The notes under the pieces are model-generated. The model did no database searches and was not told the origin of the DNA. It saw only the letters and a list, made by a program, of their open reading frames with translations. The translations under genes and the position numbers were made by a program. Positions 15,233 to 22,199 of a DNA stretch of 35,087 nucleotides are shown piece after piece; positions within the stretch are counted from its first letter, which is position 1, and each line of letters begins with the position of its first letter. This stretch comes from Chloroflexota bacterium. Lineage in GTDB: Bacteria; Chloroflexota; Dehalococcoidia; Dehalococcoidales; UBA2162. The stretch lies in the NCBI GenBank assembly GCA_016190895.1, contig JACPPR010000061.1, positions 1 through 35,087 of the forward strand, given 5' to 3'.

Positions 15233-15559
15233 ATGGCAATCATAAATGAGCAAATTGCCCGGAAGATGCTGGGCGATATTCCTGAAGATAAGCGATTTTA
15301 TTGTTCTGACGGCAGGGTGCTGAAGAACCTCGGGGAATTAGCTTCAGCTCTCAATGAAATGAATGACGGGACTTATAGCTATCATTCAAACGCCGATAAG
15401 ACAGACTTCAGTAACTGGATTAGAGACGTCATCGGAGATGAGAAGCTAGCTCGGGATTTGGGAAAGGGCGTCAGCCGGCTAAAAGCAGCCAAAGCTGTTT
15501 CAGACAGAATTATCTGGCTGAGCGGTAAGATTACGGCAGGTCGCCGGTCCAAGAGTTGA
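15233..15559 (+). CDS. DUF5752-like small protein
   Basis: 108 residues from ATG 15233 (GGAG 8 bases upstream). The core FYCSDGRVLKNLGELASALNEMNDGTYSYHSNADKTDFSNWIRDVIGDEKLARDL resembles the DUF5752 unit, in which a sensory-type fold with a conserved F-N-W pattern occurs as a standalone protein or as an extension of other proteins. Function is not known. It is soluble, with a basic C-terminus (GKITAGRRSKS). Family assignment is from motif memory and is tentative. Confidence 0.6.
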   Translation: MAIINEQIARKMLGDIPEDKRFYCSDGRVLKNLGELASALNEMNDGTYSYHSNADKTDFSNWIRDVIGDEKLARDLGKGVSRLKAAKAVSDRIIWLSGKITAGRRSKS

Positions 15560-15562
15560 GAG

Positions 15563-15660
15563 TGTTTAACAACACCCCTGTCATTCCCCGCGCAGGCGGG
15601 GAATCTATAGGAGCGGTAGATTGTGGATTCTCCGGTCAAGCCGGAGAATGACGTTGTTAG
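15563..15660. repeat. MITE-like dispersed repeat, copy A
   Basis: Begins tgtttaacaacacccctgtc and ends gaatgacgttgttag, so the ends are imperfect inverted repeats (taacaac...gtcattc / gaatgac...gttgtta). Inside are two hairpins: attccccgcgcaggcggggaat and gattctccggtcaagccggag. A second copy is at about 31.77-31.88 kb. No ORF. Confidence 0.7.
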
Positions 15661-15837
15661 CCAACCTCGGGCTTGAGGCTTGCTCTGAAAGCTAGTATCT
15701 GATTAAATGTAAAGAGAAATAGGAATAATAAGAAAAAGGAGGACGGACAGATCAAAAGAAACATTGCCACAATAGAAAGCGGTACCCTGACCGAAAAGGA
15801 AGCTGAACCCCCCGGTAAAAGCAGCATTTTTCGCAAT

Positions 15838-17073
15838 TTGGAGGACGAGCCTCCAAGTACGGCTGCCACCAACAGACGCAGGTTGTTCGGAAACATACCG
15901 GATAGTACCTGGAACGACTGGAAGTGGCACTTTAGAAACAGAATCACCACGGTTGAACAGTTAAACGAGTTCATCCCTCTATCGACTGAAGAGCAGGCGC
16001 AACTCAGATGGGTAACCATGCGTTACCCCCTCTCAATAACCCCTCACTATCTCTCGCTTATCGACCCGTGTGACCCTGATGACCCCATCAGAAAGCAGGC
16101 CGTGCCGTCTATTCTTGAACTATCGATGGGCAAAATGGGCATCGAAGACCCGTTAGCGGAGAAAGAAGATTCGGCAGTCCCCGGCCTTGTGCACCGTTAT
16201 TCCGATAGGGCTTTAATGGTGCTTACCGATATCTGTCCTATGCTCTGCCGTCACTGTACGCGTAAGAGGGAATGGCGGCATGGCGGCTGGGTGCGCACCG
16301 ATGATGAAATCGAGGCGATGCTGGACTATTTGCGCCGGCACAAGGAAGTAAGGGACGTCATCCTCTCGGGTGGTGACCCCCTGACCCTGTCTACCCAGCA
16401 CCTGGAGAGTATCATCGTCCGGGTGAGAGCCATCGAGCACGTCGAGATTATCCGTATCGGTACTCGCTTCCCTGTGGTGCTGCCCCAGCGTATCGATGAT
16501 GAGCTGTGCAACATGCTCTCAAAACACGGGCCAATCTGGCTGAACACTCACTTTAACCACCCGCGGGAGTTAACTCCCGAATCGGCCAGGGCTATCGACC
16601 GCCTGCTACGGGCCGGCGTGCCGGTCAATAACCAGTCGGTGCTGCTGCGTGGCGTTAACGATTCGCTGGAAACCCAGTTGCGGCTCTGTCAGGGTCTACT
16701 CAAGATAAAGGCGCGTCCTTACTACCTCTTTCAGTGTGATGAGGTGCAGGGTACGGAACACTTGCGGACTCCTGTCGAGGTCGGCATCAGGATAATGGAG
16801 GGTATGCGCGGGCATACCTCCGGGTTCGCCATACCTAATTTTGTGGTCGACCTTTCTCATGGCGGCGGCAAAGTCCCTCTCCAGCCGAACTACATTGTCT
16901 CGCAAACTGAGGAAGAGTTGGTACTGAAAAACTACCAGGGACGCAAGTTCCGCTACCGCAACCCCAATAACAGAAAAGCTACCAGACAAATGCCTGTAGA
17001 GAGCCTGCTGTCTGCGGCCAAAAAACAGTATCAAACAAAAGGAGCGGTGGATGCGGATAGGGTTGTCGTGTGA
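15838..17073 (+). CDS. kamA: KamA-type radical SAM lysine 2,3-aminomutase homologue
   Basis: 411 residues from the listed TTG. CPMLCRHC (C133, C137, C140) is the radical SAM cluster motif. Compared with the clostridial lysine 2,3-aminomutase as I recall it, all residues are offset by 8: R142 (carboxylate contact), D301 in QCDEVQG and D338 in FVVD (the pair binding the epsilon-amino group), and K345 in GGGK (PLP lysine). The lysine-type aspartates argue against glutamate 2,3-aminomutase. The structural zinc site is lost: S276 replaces the first Cys and the C-terminal CxCxxC is absent. It would interconvert L-lysine and beta-lysine. The TTG has no ribosome site; a perfect AAGGAGG 8 bases before an in-frame ATC at 15751 suggests a longer N-terminus. 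The next gene overlaps by 23 bases. Confidence 0.88.
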   Translation: MEDEPPSTAATNRRRLFGNIPDSTWNDWKWHFRNRITTVEQLNEFIPLSTEEQAQLRWVTMRYPLSITPHYLSLIDPCDPDDPIRKQAVPSILELSMGKMGIEDPLAEKEDSAVPGLVHRYSDRALMVLTDICPMLCRHCTRKREWRHGGWVRTDDEIEAMLDYLRRHKEVRDVILSGGDPLTLSTQHLESIIVRVRAIEHVEIIRIGTRFPVVLPQRIDDELCNMLSKHGPIWLNTHFNHPRELTPESARAIDRLLRAGVPVNNQSVLLRGVNDSLETQLRLCQGLLKIKARPYYLFQCDEVQGTEHLRTPVEVGIRIMEGMRGHTSGFAIPNFVVDLSHGGGKVPLQPNYIVSQTEEELVLKNYQGRKFRYRNPNNRKATRQMPVESLLSAAKKQYQTKGAVDADRVVV

Positions 17074-18055
17074 CCTGAAGGAAGCCGTGACGCTTGAGCC
17101 GGGTAGTCCGGAGGACGCTGCCGAGGAATACGACTCCTCGACGACAATAGAGATTATTGTCGCGGCTCTGGAAGCTAAAGGGCACTCGGTTGTCGTGCTC
17201 GGCGGCGGTCGCGAGTTTCTTGATAACATCCGCCGCGAGAAGGTGGACATCGTCTTCAATATCGCCGAGGGCAGGGGCTCCTACCGCTCGCGGGAAGCCC
17301 AGGTGCCAGCCGTCCTTGAAATGCTGGACATACCCTATACCGGCTCCGACCCCCAGTGTTTGGCGATTTGTCTGGACAAACCTCTCACCAAGAAGCTGGC
17401 GGCCGGTTTTGGCGTGAGCACGCCCGAATGGCTGACCGTAAACAACAAGCAAGAACTGCTTCAAGCCGGCTGGGAAGGGATGCCTTTTCCGGCGATTATC
17501 AAGCCGGCCTACGAAGGTTCGAGCAAGGGCATCCGTCTCACCTCCCTGGCGCACGATATGAAGCAGGCGCAGCGAGAAGTCGGCCGCGTCCTCGATTTGT
17601 ACCGTCAGCCTGTAATGGTCGAACAGTTTATCGATGGCGATGAAGTGACTGTGGGCATGGTCGGCAACTCACCGCCTGAGATAATCGGTATGATGCGGAT
17701 TATTCCCAGAAAAAAAGAGAGCCACTTCATTTACTCTCTGGAGGTAAAGCGCGATTACGTTAACCTGGTCGATTATGAATGTCCCGCCCGGCTGAGCCAA
17801 AACGTACTGGATAAGATGGCGGCTGCCAGCCTCAAGGTTTTCCAGGGGTTGGGCTGCCGGGATTTCGCCCGACTGGATTTCCGGATTAGCCCGGATGGTG
17901 TGCCCTACTTTCTGGAAGTGAATCCATTGCCTGGACTGGGGACTTATAGCGATCTGGTTATCATGGCGATAAAAATGGGCTGGACCCACGAAAAGCTGGT
18001 TGGCGCTGTGTTCGATGCTGCGCTTGAGAGGTGCCCCCAGTGTTTAGTCGAGTAA
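17051..18055 (+). CDS. ATP-grasp ligase 1 (D-Ala-D-Ala ligase-like)
   Basis: 334 residues with Ddl-like architecture. An N-terminal preATP-grasp domain has DIVFNIAEGRGSYRSREAQVPAVLEMLDIPYTGSDP. The ATP-binding core has FPAIIKPAYEGSSKGI and VMVEQFIDGDEVTVGM, and the metal-binding end ARLDFRISPDGVPYFLEVNPLPGL supplies the Asp, Glu and Asn ligands. The family activates a carboxylate as acyl-phosphate and joins it to an amine. The start ATG 17051 lies within the kamA 3' end. It is not a likely cell-wall Ddl, because it is paired with a divergent homologue and an aminomutase. More likely it forms an amide bond on beta-lysine or a partner amino acid. No membrane segment. Confidence 0.87.
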   Translation: MRIGLSCDLKEAVTLEPGSPEDAAEEYDSSTTIEIIVAALEAKGHSVVVLGGGREFLDNIRREKVDIVFNIAEGRGSYRSREAQVPAVLEMLDIPYTGSDPQCLAICLDKPLTKKLAAGFGVSTPEWLTVNNKQELLQAGWEGMPFPAIIKPAYEGSSKGIRLTSLAHDMKQAQREVGRVLDLYRQPVMVEQFIDGDEVTVGMVGNSPPEIIGMMRIIPRKKESHFIYSLEVKRDYVNLVDYECPARLSQNVLDKMAAASLKVFQGLGCRDFARLDFRISPDGVPYFLEVNPLPGLGTYSDLVIMAIKMGWTHEKLVGAVFDAALERCPQCLVE

Positions 18056-19128
18056 CTCTGGTCTATAATGCACCGGAACCCTCTCGCTATGATACCACCG
18101 GCGAGGTGAAGGCGGTGCTGGGCGTTCTCGATGCCGTTCAGGCGGTGGAGCAATCGCTGCTTGAGCTTGGCTACTCGGTCACACTGCTCCCGCTGTCACT
18201 GCCTCTCGAAGAAGCCCGGGAAAAGCTGAAGGCTCTGGATACCGACCTGGTCTTTAACCTTTTTGAGGGCTTTTGTGGCTTTCCTGAAACTGAGGCCCTG
18301 GTGCCCGAGACGCTTTCGGAACTGGGGATACCATTTACAGGTTGCCAGGGAGGGATGATAAGATTATCCCTGAATAAAGCCGGGGTCAAGGTGTTCCTGA
18401 AAGCTGCCGATATACCGTCACCGGATGCCCAGGTGCTTACTCCTCAAACAGTGGATGCCTTCCAACTGGACTATCCTTGTATTGTGAAGCCTTGCGGCGA
18501 GGATGCCAGCCACGGACTGACCGGAGAGAGCGTGGTGAATGATTTTGTCTCGCTGGAGAGACAGGTAAGAGTGGTAAGCGAGTCTTACGGGGGGAGCGCT
18601 CTGGTTGAGAAATTCATCGATGGGCGTGAGTTTAATGCTACGGTTATGGGTAAATCCGGTTACTCGGTGCTGCCAATCTCTGAAATCGTCTATTCTCTGC
18701 CTCCGGAGATGCCTCGAATCCTTACTTTTGCTGCCAAATGGGAGCCGGATAGCCCCTATTTTCATGCCACGAAGGCGGTCTGTCCGGCCAAAATCAAGCC
18801 GGCAGAGAAGGAACGCATTGCTGCTACGGCTCTGGCGGTCTTCCGGCTGCTCGGCTGCAAGAGCTATGCCAGAGTCGATATGCGCGTTGATAGGCAGGGG
18901 CGGATTAACGTTATCGAGGTAAATCCCAACCCAGATATCTCGCCAGGCACCGGTGCGGCGCGTCAGGCGGCCGCGGCCGGTATGACCTACACCGAGTTCG
19001 TCGGGAAGATTATCGAAATCGCTCTCGAGAAGGAATCAAATGGCACTGAACGCCCGGCCGATGCTAAAGAAGGACAAACCGGCCCTGATGCGGATTTTGA
19101 AGACTACCCCCGAGTTCAAGCCGTCTGA
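18040..19128 (+). CDS. ATP-grasp ligase 2 (D-Ala-D-Ala ligase-like)
   Basis: About 362 residues. I prefer GTG 18040 (GAGAGG 8 bases upstream) to GTG 18031. It has the same fold as the gene before it but is clearly divergent: DLVFNLFEGFCGFPETEALVPETLSELGIPFTG, then YPCIVKPCGEDASHGL, LVEKFIDGREFNATV and ARVDMRVDRQGRINVIEVNPNPDI with the metal ligands. It presumably catalyses a second ligation in the same pathway. It overlaps ligase 1 by 16 bases. The last ~30 residues (ESNGTERPADAKEG...) lie past the conserved core and overlap the GNAT gene by 89 bases, so they are probably an unconserved tail. Confidence 0.86.
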   Translation: MFSRVTLVYNAPEPSRYDTTGEVKAVLGVLDAVQAVEQSLLELGYSVTLLPLSLPLEEAREKLKALDTDLVFNLFEGFCGFPETEALVPETLSELGIPFTGCQGGMIRLSLNKAGVKVFLKAADIPSPDAQVLTPQTVDAFQLDYPCIVKPCGEDASHGLTGESVVNDFVSLERQVRVVSESYGGSALVEKFIDGREFNATVMGKSGYSVLPISEIVYSLPPEMPRILTFAAKWEPDSPYFHATKAVCPAKIKPAEKERIAATALAVFRLLGCKSYARVDMRVDRQGRINVIEVNPNPDISPGTGAARQAAAAGMTYTEFVGKIIEIALEKESNGTERPADAKEGQTGPDADFEDYPRVQAV

Positions 19129-19528
19129 GGTAGTCGTCGCCGAAGAGCTTATCGATTCTTATCTGGATGACGCCGCCGCTTCAGGGTATTCCATCCTGAT
19201 TGCCGAATCCGACTCTGTCCTGACGGGTTACATTTGCTACGGGCAGACTCCGCTAACTGAAGGTACCTGGGACATCTACTGGATGGCAGTCGCCCAAGAA
19301 AAGCGCGGGCAGGGCATCGGCGGCACCCTTCTGAAGAAGGCCGAGGAAAAGATAGAAGAGGCAGGGGGCAGGCTGGCTTTTATCGAGACATCATCTCTTC
19401 CGTCATATGAGAACACCCGGCGATTCTACCTAGGGCAAGGCTACGAAACACTCGTCCTTATTCCTGACTTTTATTCTCCCGGTGACGGTAAGCTCATCAT
19501 GCAGAAGCGGCTGAGACCGGATTCGTAG
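19040..19528 (+). CDS. GNAT-family N-acetyltransferase
   Basis: 162 residues with the GNAT acetyl-CoA signature: a strand WDIYWMAVAQEKRGQGIGGTLLKKAEEKI (R/QxxGxG/A pyrophosphate loop), AFIETSSLPSYENTRRFYLGQGYE and a terminal strand. ATG 19040 has GAAGGA 5 bases upstream, so it is embedded in the 3' end of ligase 2. It is the last gene of the four-gene kamA operon. It may acetylate the amino group of beta-lysine or of the ligated product. AblB, the beta-lysine acetyltransferase of the Nε-acetyl-beta-lysine pathway, is also a GNAT, but orthology cannot be judged by eye. Confidence 0.85.
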   Translation: MALNARPMLKKDKPALMRILKTTPEFKPSEVVVAEELIDSYLDDAAASGYSILIAESDSVLTGYICYGQTPLTEGTWDIYWMAVAQEKRGQGIGGTLLKKAEEKIEEAGGRLAFIETSSLPSYENTRRFYLGQGYETLVLIPDFYSPGDGKLIMQKRLRPDS

Positions 19529-19539
19529 GGCGAAAAGCC

Positions 19540-19715
19540 TAAATGACAAAATGCTATGTCCAAAATCCCCCTAATCCCCCTTTGATAAAGGGGGATGCTC
19601 GGGCACACTTCTCAAAAATGGACACGCAATAATAGTGAAGAAGCGTCGTAGACATCTCCCTTTGTAAAAGGGAGAAAGAGAGGGATTTAACTCTTAGCAT
19701 TTGGGATTTGGATTT
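19540..19715. repeat. Intergenic repeat element with two hairpins
   Basis: The 200-base gap between the GNAT and marC genes carries two hairpins of similar design: atcccccttt-gat-aaagggggat (19574-19596) and ctcccttt-gta-aaagggag (19656-19674). The outer segments aaaatgctatgtccaaaatcc and agcatttgggatttgg are roughly complementary. It looks like a small noncoding dispersed element. Either hairpin might also attenuate transcription. Confidence 0.5.
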
Positions 19716-19729
19716 AAGGAAAAGAGACC

Positions 19730-20332
19730 ATGGCGAAGATTCTACAAGACTTTTTGCTGACTTTCATCCCCCTGCTCATCGTCATCGATGCGCTGGGTAA
19801 TTTGCCTTTTGTCATCTCGATAACTGAGGGTATGGGCAAGCCCGAGCGGCGCAGGATGGTGAACATCGCCGTGGTTACGGCCACTATCGTCGGGCTGGTC
19901 TTTCTTCTTTTCGGCCAGCTCATTCTGAGGGTGCTCGATATTTCTGTGGGCGCCTTTGCCATTGCCGGCGGGATAGTCCTCCTGGTGCTCTCCATCAAGT
20001 ATATGCAGACCGGTCATTCGGTCGATGCTACCAAAGAGGAAATGGTGGCCGTAGTGCCTATCGGCACCCCCCTGGTGGTCGGGCCAGCCACCATTACCAC
20101 GCTGCTGCTGCTGGCCTCCCAGTTCCCGATGTGGTTGGTGCTGATATCCTTCATCCTGAATATGCTGCTTACCTGGGTAACCTTCTTGTTCAGCGATGTT
20201 TTCCTCCGTGTTCTGGGTGCTGGCGGGCTTCGGGCAAGCTCCAAGGTTTTCAGCCTGCTGCTGGCGGCCATCGCCGTCAGCATGATTCTCAGGGGCTTCG
20301 ATTTGGTGGGCATATTCAATATTAATGGGTAG
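19730..20332 (+). CDS. MarC-family integral membrane protein
   Basis: 200 residues with about six membrane helices and the MarC/NAAT signatures: ALGNLPFVISITEGM, VGAFAIAGGIVLLVLSIKYM and the central VPIGTPLVVGPATITTLL. The family was named for a link to multiple antibiotic resistance that has since been doubted, and its transport substrate is unknown; some relatives move amino acids. The start ATG 19730 follows AAGGAAAAGAGACC. It stands alone between intergenic repeats. Confidence 0.88.
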   Translation: MAKILQDFLLTFIPLLIVIDALGNLPFVISITEGMGKPERRRMVNIAVVTATIVGLVFLLFGQLILRVLDISVGAFAIAGGIVLLVLSIKYMQTGHSVDATKEEMVAVVPIGTPLVVGPATITTLLLLASQFPMWLVLISFILNMLLTWVTFLFSDVFLRVLGAGGLRASSKVFSLLLAAIAVSMILRGFDLVGIFNING

Positions 20333-20346
20333 AACTCCACGTCGCC

Positions 20347-20366
20347 ATTCCGGCGAAAGCCGGAAT
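20347..20366. repeat. Hairpin repeat after marC
   Basis: attccggc-gaaa-gccggaat, 8-base arms with a GNRA tetraloop, 15 bases after the marC stop. It has the same design as the ggggaat and ggagaat hairpins of the dispersed elements. There is no U-tract behind it. Confidence 0.5.
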
Positions 20367-20470
20367 CCAGGTCGGACACGTTCACATTCTGGATACCGAC
20401 TGGAGCTTACCCGGTACCACGATACGGGGTCGGTATGATTACATATGTTGGTTGAATACAGGAGAGGGAA

Positions 20471-20800
20471 TTGCCCTATAATCTTGACTTGGAAGACAGG
20501 ATAGACCGCCTGGCGAGCCGGTTCGGGGAATTGACCAAGAAGAAGATGTTCGGCGGGGTCGGCTACATGCTCGGCGGCAATATGTGCTTCGGTATACACA
20601 AAGATTACCTTGTGCTCCGGACTTCGCCGGAGCAGGCTGAAAAACTGCTTAAGAAAGAGTATTTTGAACCCTTCGATATTACAGGCCGGCCGATGAAGGG
20701 CTGGCTGATGGTCTCACCGGATGCCGCCGAAACCGATGAGCAGCTTCTGGACTTATTGAAGCTCGGCGCCGACTACGCCAGGACGCTGCCAAAAAGGTAG
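20471..20800 (+). CDS. TfoX N-terminal domain protein
   Basis: 109 residues matching the TfoX N-terminal fold: DRLASRFGELTKKKMFGGVGYMLGGNMCFGIHKDYLVLRTSPEQAEKLLKKE, then the GRPMKGWLMVSPD strand and a final helix. In proteobacteria TfoX/Sxy regulates competence, but single-domain proteins of this type are widespread with no proven role. The start is TTG 20471 with GGAGAGGG just upstream. It ends within a perfect 30-bp palindrome that includes its stop codon. Confidence 0.82.
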   Translation: MPYNLDLEDRIDRLASRFGELTKKKMFGGVGYMLGGNMCFGIHKDYLVLRTSPEQAEKLLKKEYFEPFDITGRPMKGWLMVSPDAAETDEQLLDLLKLGADYARTLPKR

Positions 20801-20825
20801 AGACACGGCATGCCGTGTCTCTACC
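20796..20825. repeat. Perfect 30-bp palindrome (GTAGAGACACG type)
   Basis: ggtagagacacggca and its exact reverse complement abut with no loop. The palindrome overlaps the stop of the TfoX-like gene. It belongs with the GTAGGGGC-type palindrome 41 bases downstream and the one near 32.1 kb; all start (g)tag and end cta(c). Confidence 0.7.
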
Positions 20826-20866
20826 TCCTCTCCCCTTGCGAGAGAGGATTAAGGGGACATAAAACC

Positions 20867-20894
20867 GTAGGGGCGACCGGCCGGTCGCCCCTAC
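20867..20894. repeat. Perfect 28-bp palindrome (GTAGGGGCGACCGG type)
   Basis: gtaggggcgaccgg followed directly by its reverse complement. It lies between the convergent TfoX-like and htpX genes, so it can act as a bidirectional transcription barrier, although no U-tract follows. Confidence 0.7.
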
Positions 20895-20923
20895 TACATT
20901 ATTTCACAGTACGGTGCGAGAAT

Positions 20924-21889
20924 CTACACTGTCAGCGTAGACAGATGTTTTATCCTCTTCAGCATGTTGGGGTGGGTGGTGAAGGCTTCCATCATTCTGT
21001 CGGCGAAACCGAGGCGCACCTGCTTCTGTCGAAGGTCGGCAAGCTCATTGGCGCTGATGGTGCCGCTCATATCCCAGTCAAGCTGGGATAGCTCCCTGAC
21101 CTCATACCAGGCGCGGGCGGGGTCGTTGACAAAGAATGCTCTGGCAGATTCCGCCTGCTTCAGTTCCCGGCTGTCCTTAAAGCGAGCGTTGCCGTATGCC
21201 AGCCTGTACAGAGCGGTGGCCATGTGATGAGGCTCGTTTCCCAGTTTGACACTGCCCAGGTCGGCGTAATATTCGCGGATTCTGGAGCCGTACAGTACGA
21301 GCAGGTTGGTGACAAAATAGAGGATGAAGGCGCCAAAGCCAATCAGGGCCGCGTAGCCGCCTCCCTCCTTATTACGGTTACCGGAGCCGCTCCACATCAT
21401 ACTCCAGGCGAGCCAATAGAGTATCATCGGGATGGCGGAAAGCAGGGTTATCACGGCCATATCGCGGTGTTTGATGTGGGACATTTCATGCCCGATAACG
21501 GCTTTCAGTTCGTCCCGGCTCAATATGTTCAGGATGCCCTGGGTGACGCAGATGCGCCCATCCCGGGCCGAGCGGCCGAAGGCGAAGGCGTTGGGGATAT
21601 TCATCTGGGAGATGCCGACTTTGGGTTTGGGCAGGCCGGCCTTTTCGGCAAGCTCGGCAACCATCCGGTGCAGTTCCGGCGCTTCTTTTTCCGAAACCCA
21701 TTTTATCCTCATCGTCCAGCCGACCAGGGCGGGACTGATAAGGTACTGCAAGCCCAGGACTACGAAGGCCATGATGAGATAAGACACGGCGCTGCCGACT
21801 CCCATCAGGTTCCCGACAGCCACCATCACGCCGTAAAGAATGCCGAAGAGAACGGCGACTAACAAAAACATTCTGGTTTGAAGCCACAT
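20924..21889 (-). CDS. htpX: HtpX-like M48 zinc metalloprotease
   Basis: 321 residues. Two N-terminal membrane helices (MFLLVAVLFGILYGVMVAVG; YLIMAFVVLGLQYLI) precede the catalytic site HEMSHIKH (H134, E135, H138); the third zinc ligand is the Glu in REYYADLGSVKL. Two further hydrophobic segments lie between (VITLLSAIPMILYWLAW, AALIGFGAFILYFVTNLLVLYG). HtpX degrades misfolded membrane proteins at the cytoplasmic face. The length fits the family (about 290-330). ATG 21889 is preceded by AGGAATCAT and a stronger GGAGG further up. It is convergent with the TfoX-like gene, separated by two palindromes. Confidence 0.93.
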   Translation of the reverse strand: MWLQTRMFLLVAVLFGILYGVMVAVGNLMGVGSAVSYLIMAFVVLGLQYLISPALVGWTMRIKWVSEKEAPELHRMVAELAEKAGLPKPKVGISQMNIPNAFAFGRSARDGRICVTQGILNILSRDELKAVIGHEMSHIKHRDMAVITLLSAIPMILYWLAWSMMWSGSGNRNKEGGGYAALIGFGAFILYFVTNLLVLYGSRIREYYADLGSVKLGNEPHHMATALYRLAYGNARFKDSRELKQAESARAFFVNDPARAWYEVRELSQLDWDMSGTISANELADLRQKQVRLGFADRMMEAFTTHPNMLKRIKHLSTLTV

Positions 21890-21941
21890 ATGATTCCTAT
21901 TTCCTCCTAATCAGGGACAGTCTATATTTTGCTCCATATTT

Positions 21942-22110
21942 ATGATACAACAAGACTGGGCGCGAGACAACAATCGGAAAGTTCAAATGCCAAAGCTCAA
22001 AGTTCAAATAAATGGAAAAAATGCCAAAGTCCAAATTACAAAAAGATTTGGCATTAAAGCATTTAGATTTGAGTTGGCATTTGGATTTTGTAATTTGGAT
22101 TTTTGCCCTG
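21942..22110. repeat. AT-rich inverted-repeat region upstream of the corrinoid operon
   Basis: The 310-base gap between htpX and the corrinoid gene contains no convincing gene. It holds repeated 'atgccaaag' and 'aagttcaaat' words and an inverted pair tccaaattacaaaa (22030-22043) / ttttgtaatttgga (22086-22099), with aatgcc/ggcatt words between. The 81-residue ORF over it (start 21942) has simple-sequence composition and is not credited. Confidence 0.5.
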
Positions 22111-22140
22111 TTGACCTTTGTTTGTTATTTAGTATAGAAT
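22111..22140 (+). promoter_or_regulatory. Promoter of the corrinoid-protein operon
   Basis: TTGACC at 22111-22116 is followed by TATAGA at 22133-22138 (16-base spacing) or TAGAAT at 22135-22140 (18-base spacing), about 60 bases before the ATG at 22200. It is near consensus for the housekeeping sigma factor. Confidence 0.5.
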
Positions 22141-22199
22141 ACGCAGCATACAGGTTGAGACTGTATATAAGAGAAAATCGGCATTAAGGAGGGACCACA

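Noticed and set aside
17051-19128. Naming either ATP-grasp gene ddl
   Set aside because: Two divergent copies in an aminomutase operon, and no cell-wall genes nearby; a peptidoglycan role is unlikely.
19040-19528. Naming the GNAT gene ablB
   Set aside because: Only the general acetyl-CoA motif is visible; specificity for beta-lysine cannot be read by eye.
19742-20599. 285-residue minus-strand ORF across marC and the TfoX-like gene
   Set aside because: Rich in His, Gln and Asp and spans two well-supported plus-strand genes and an intergenic repeat; a shadow frame.
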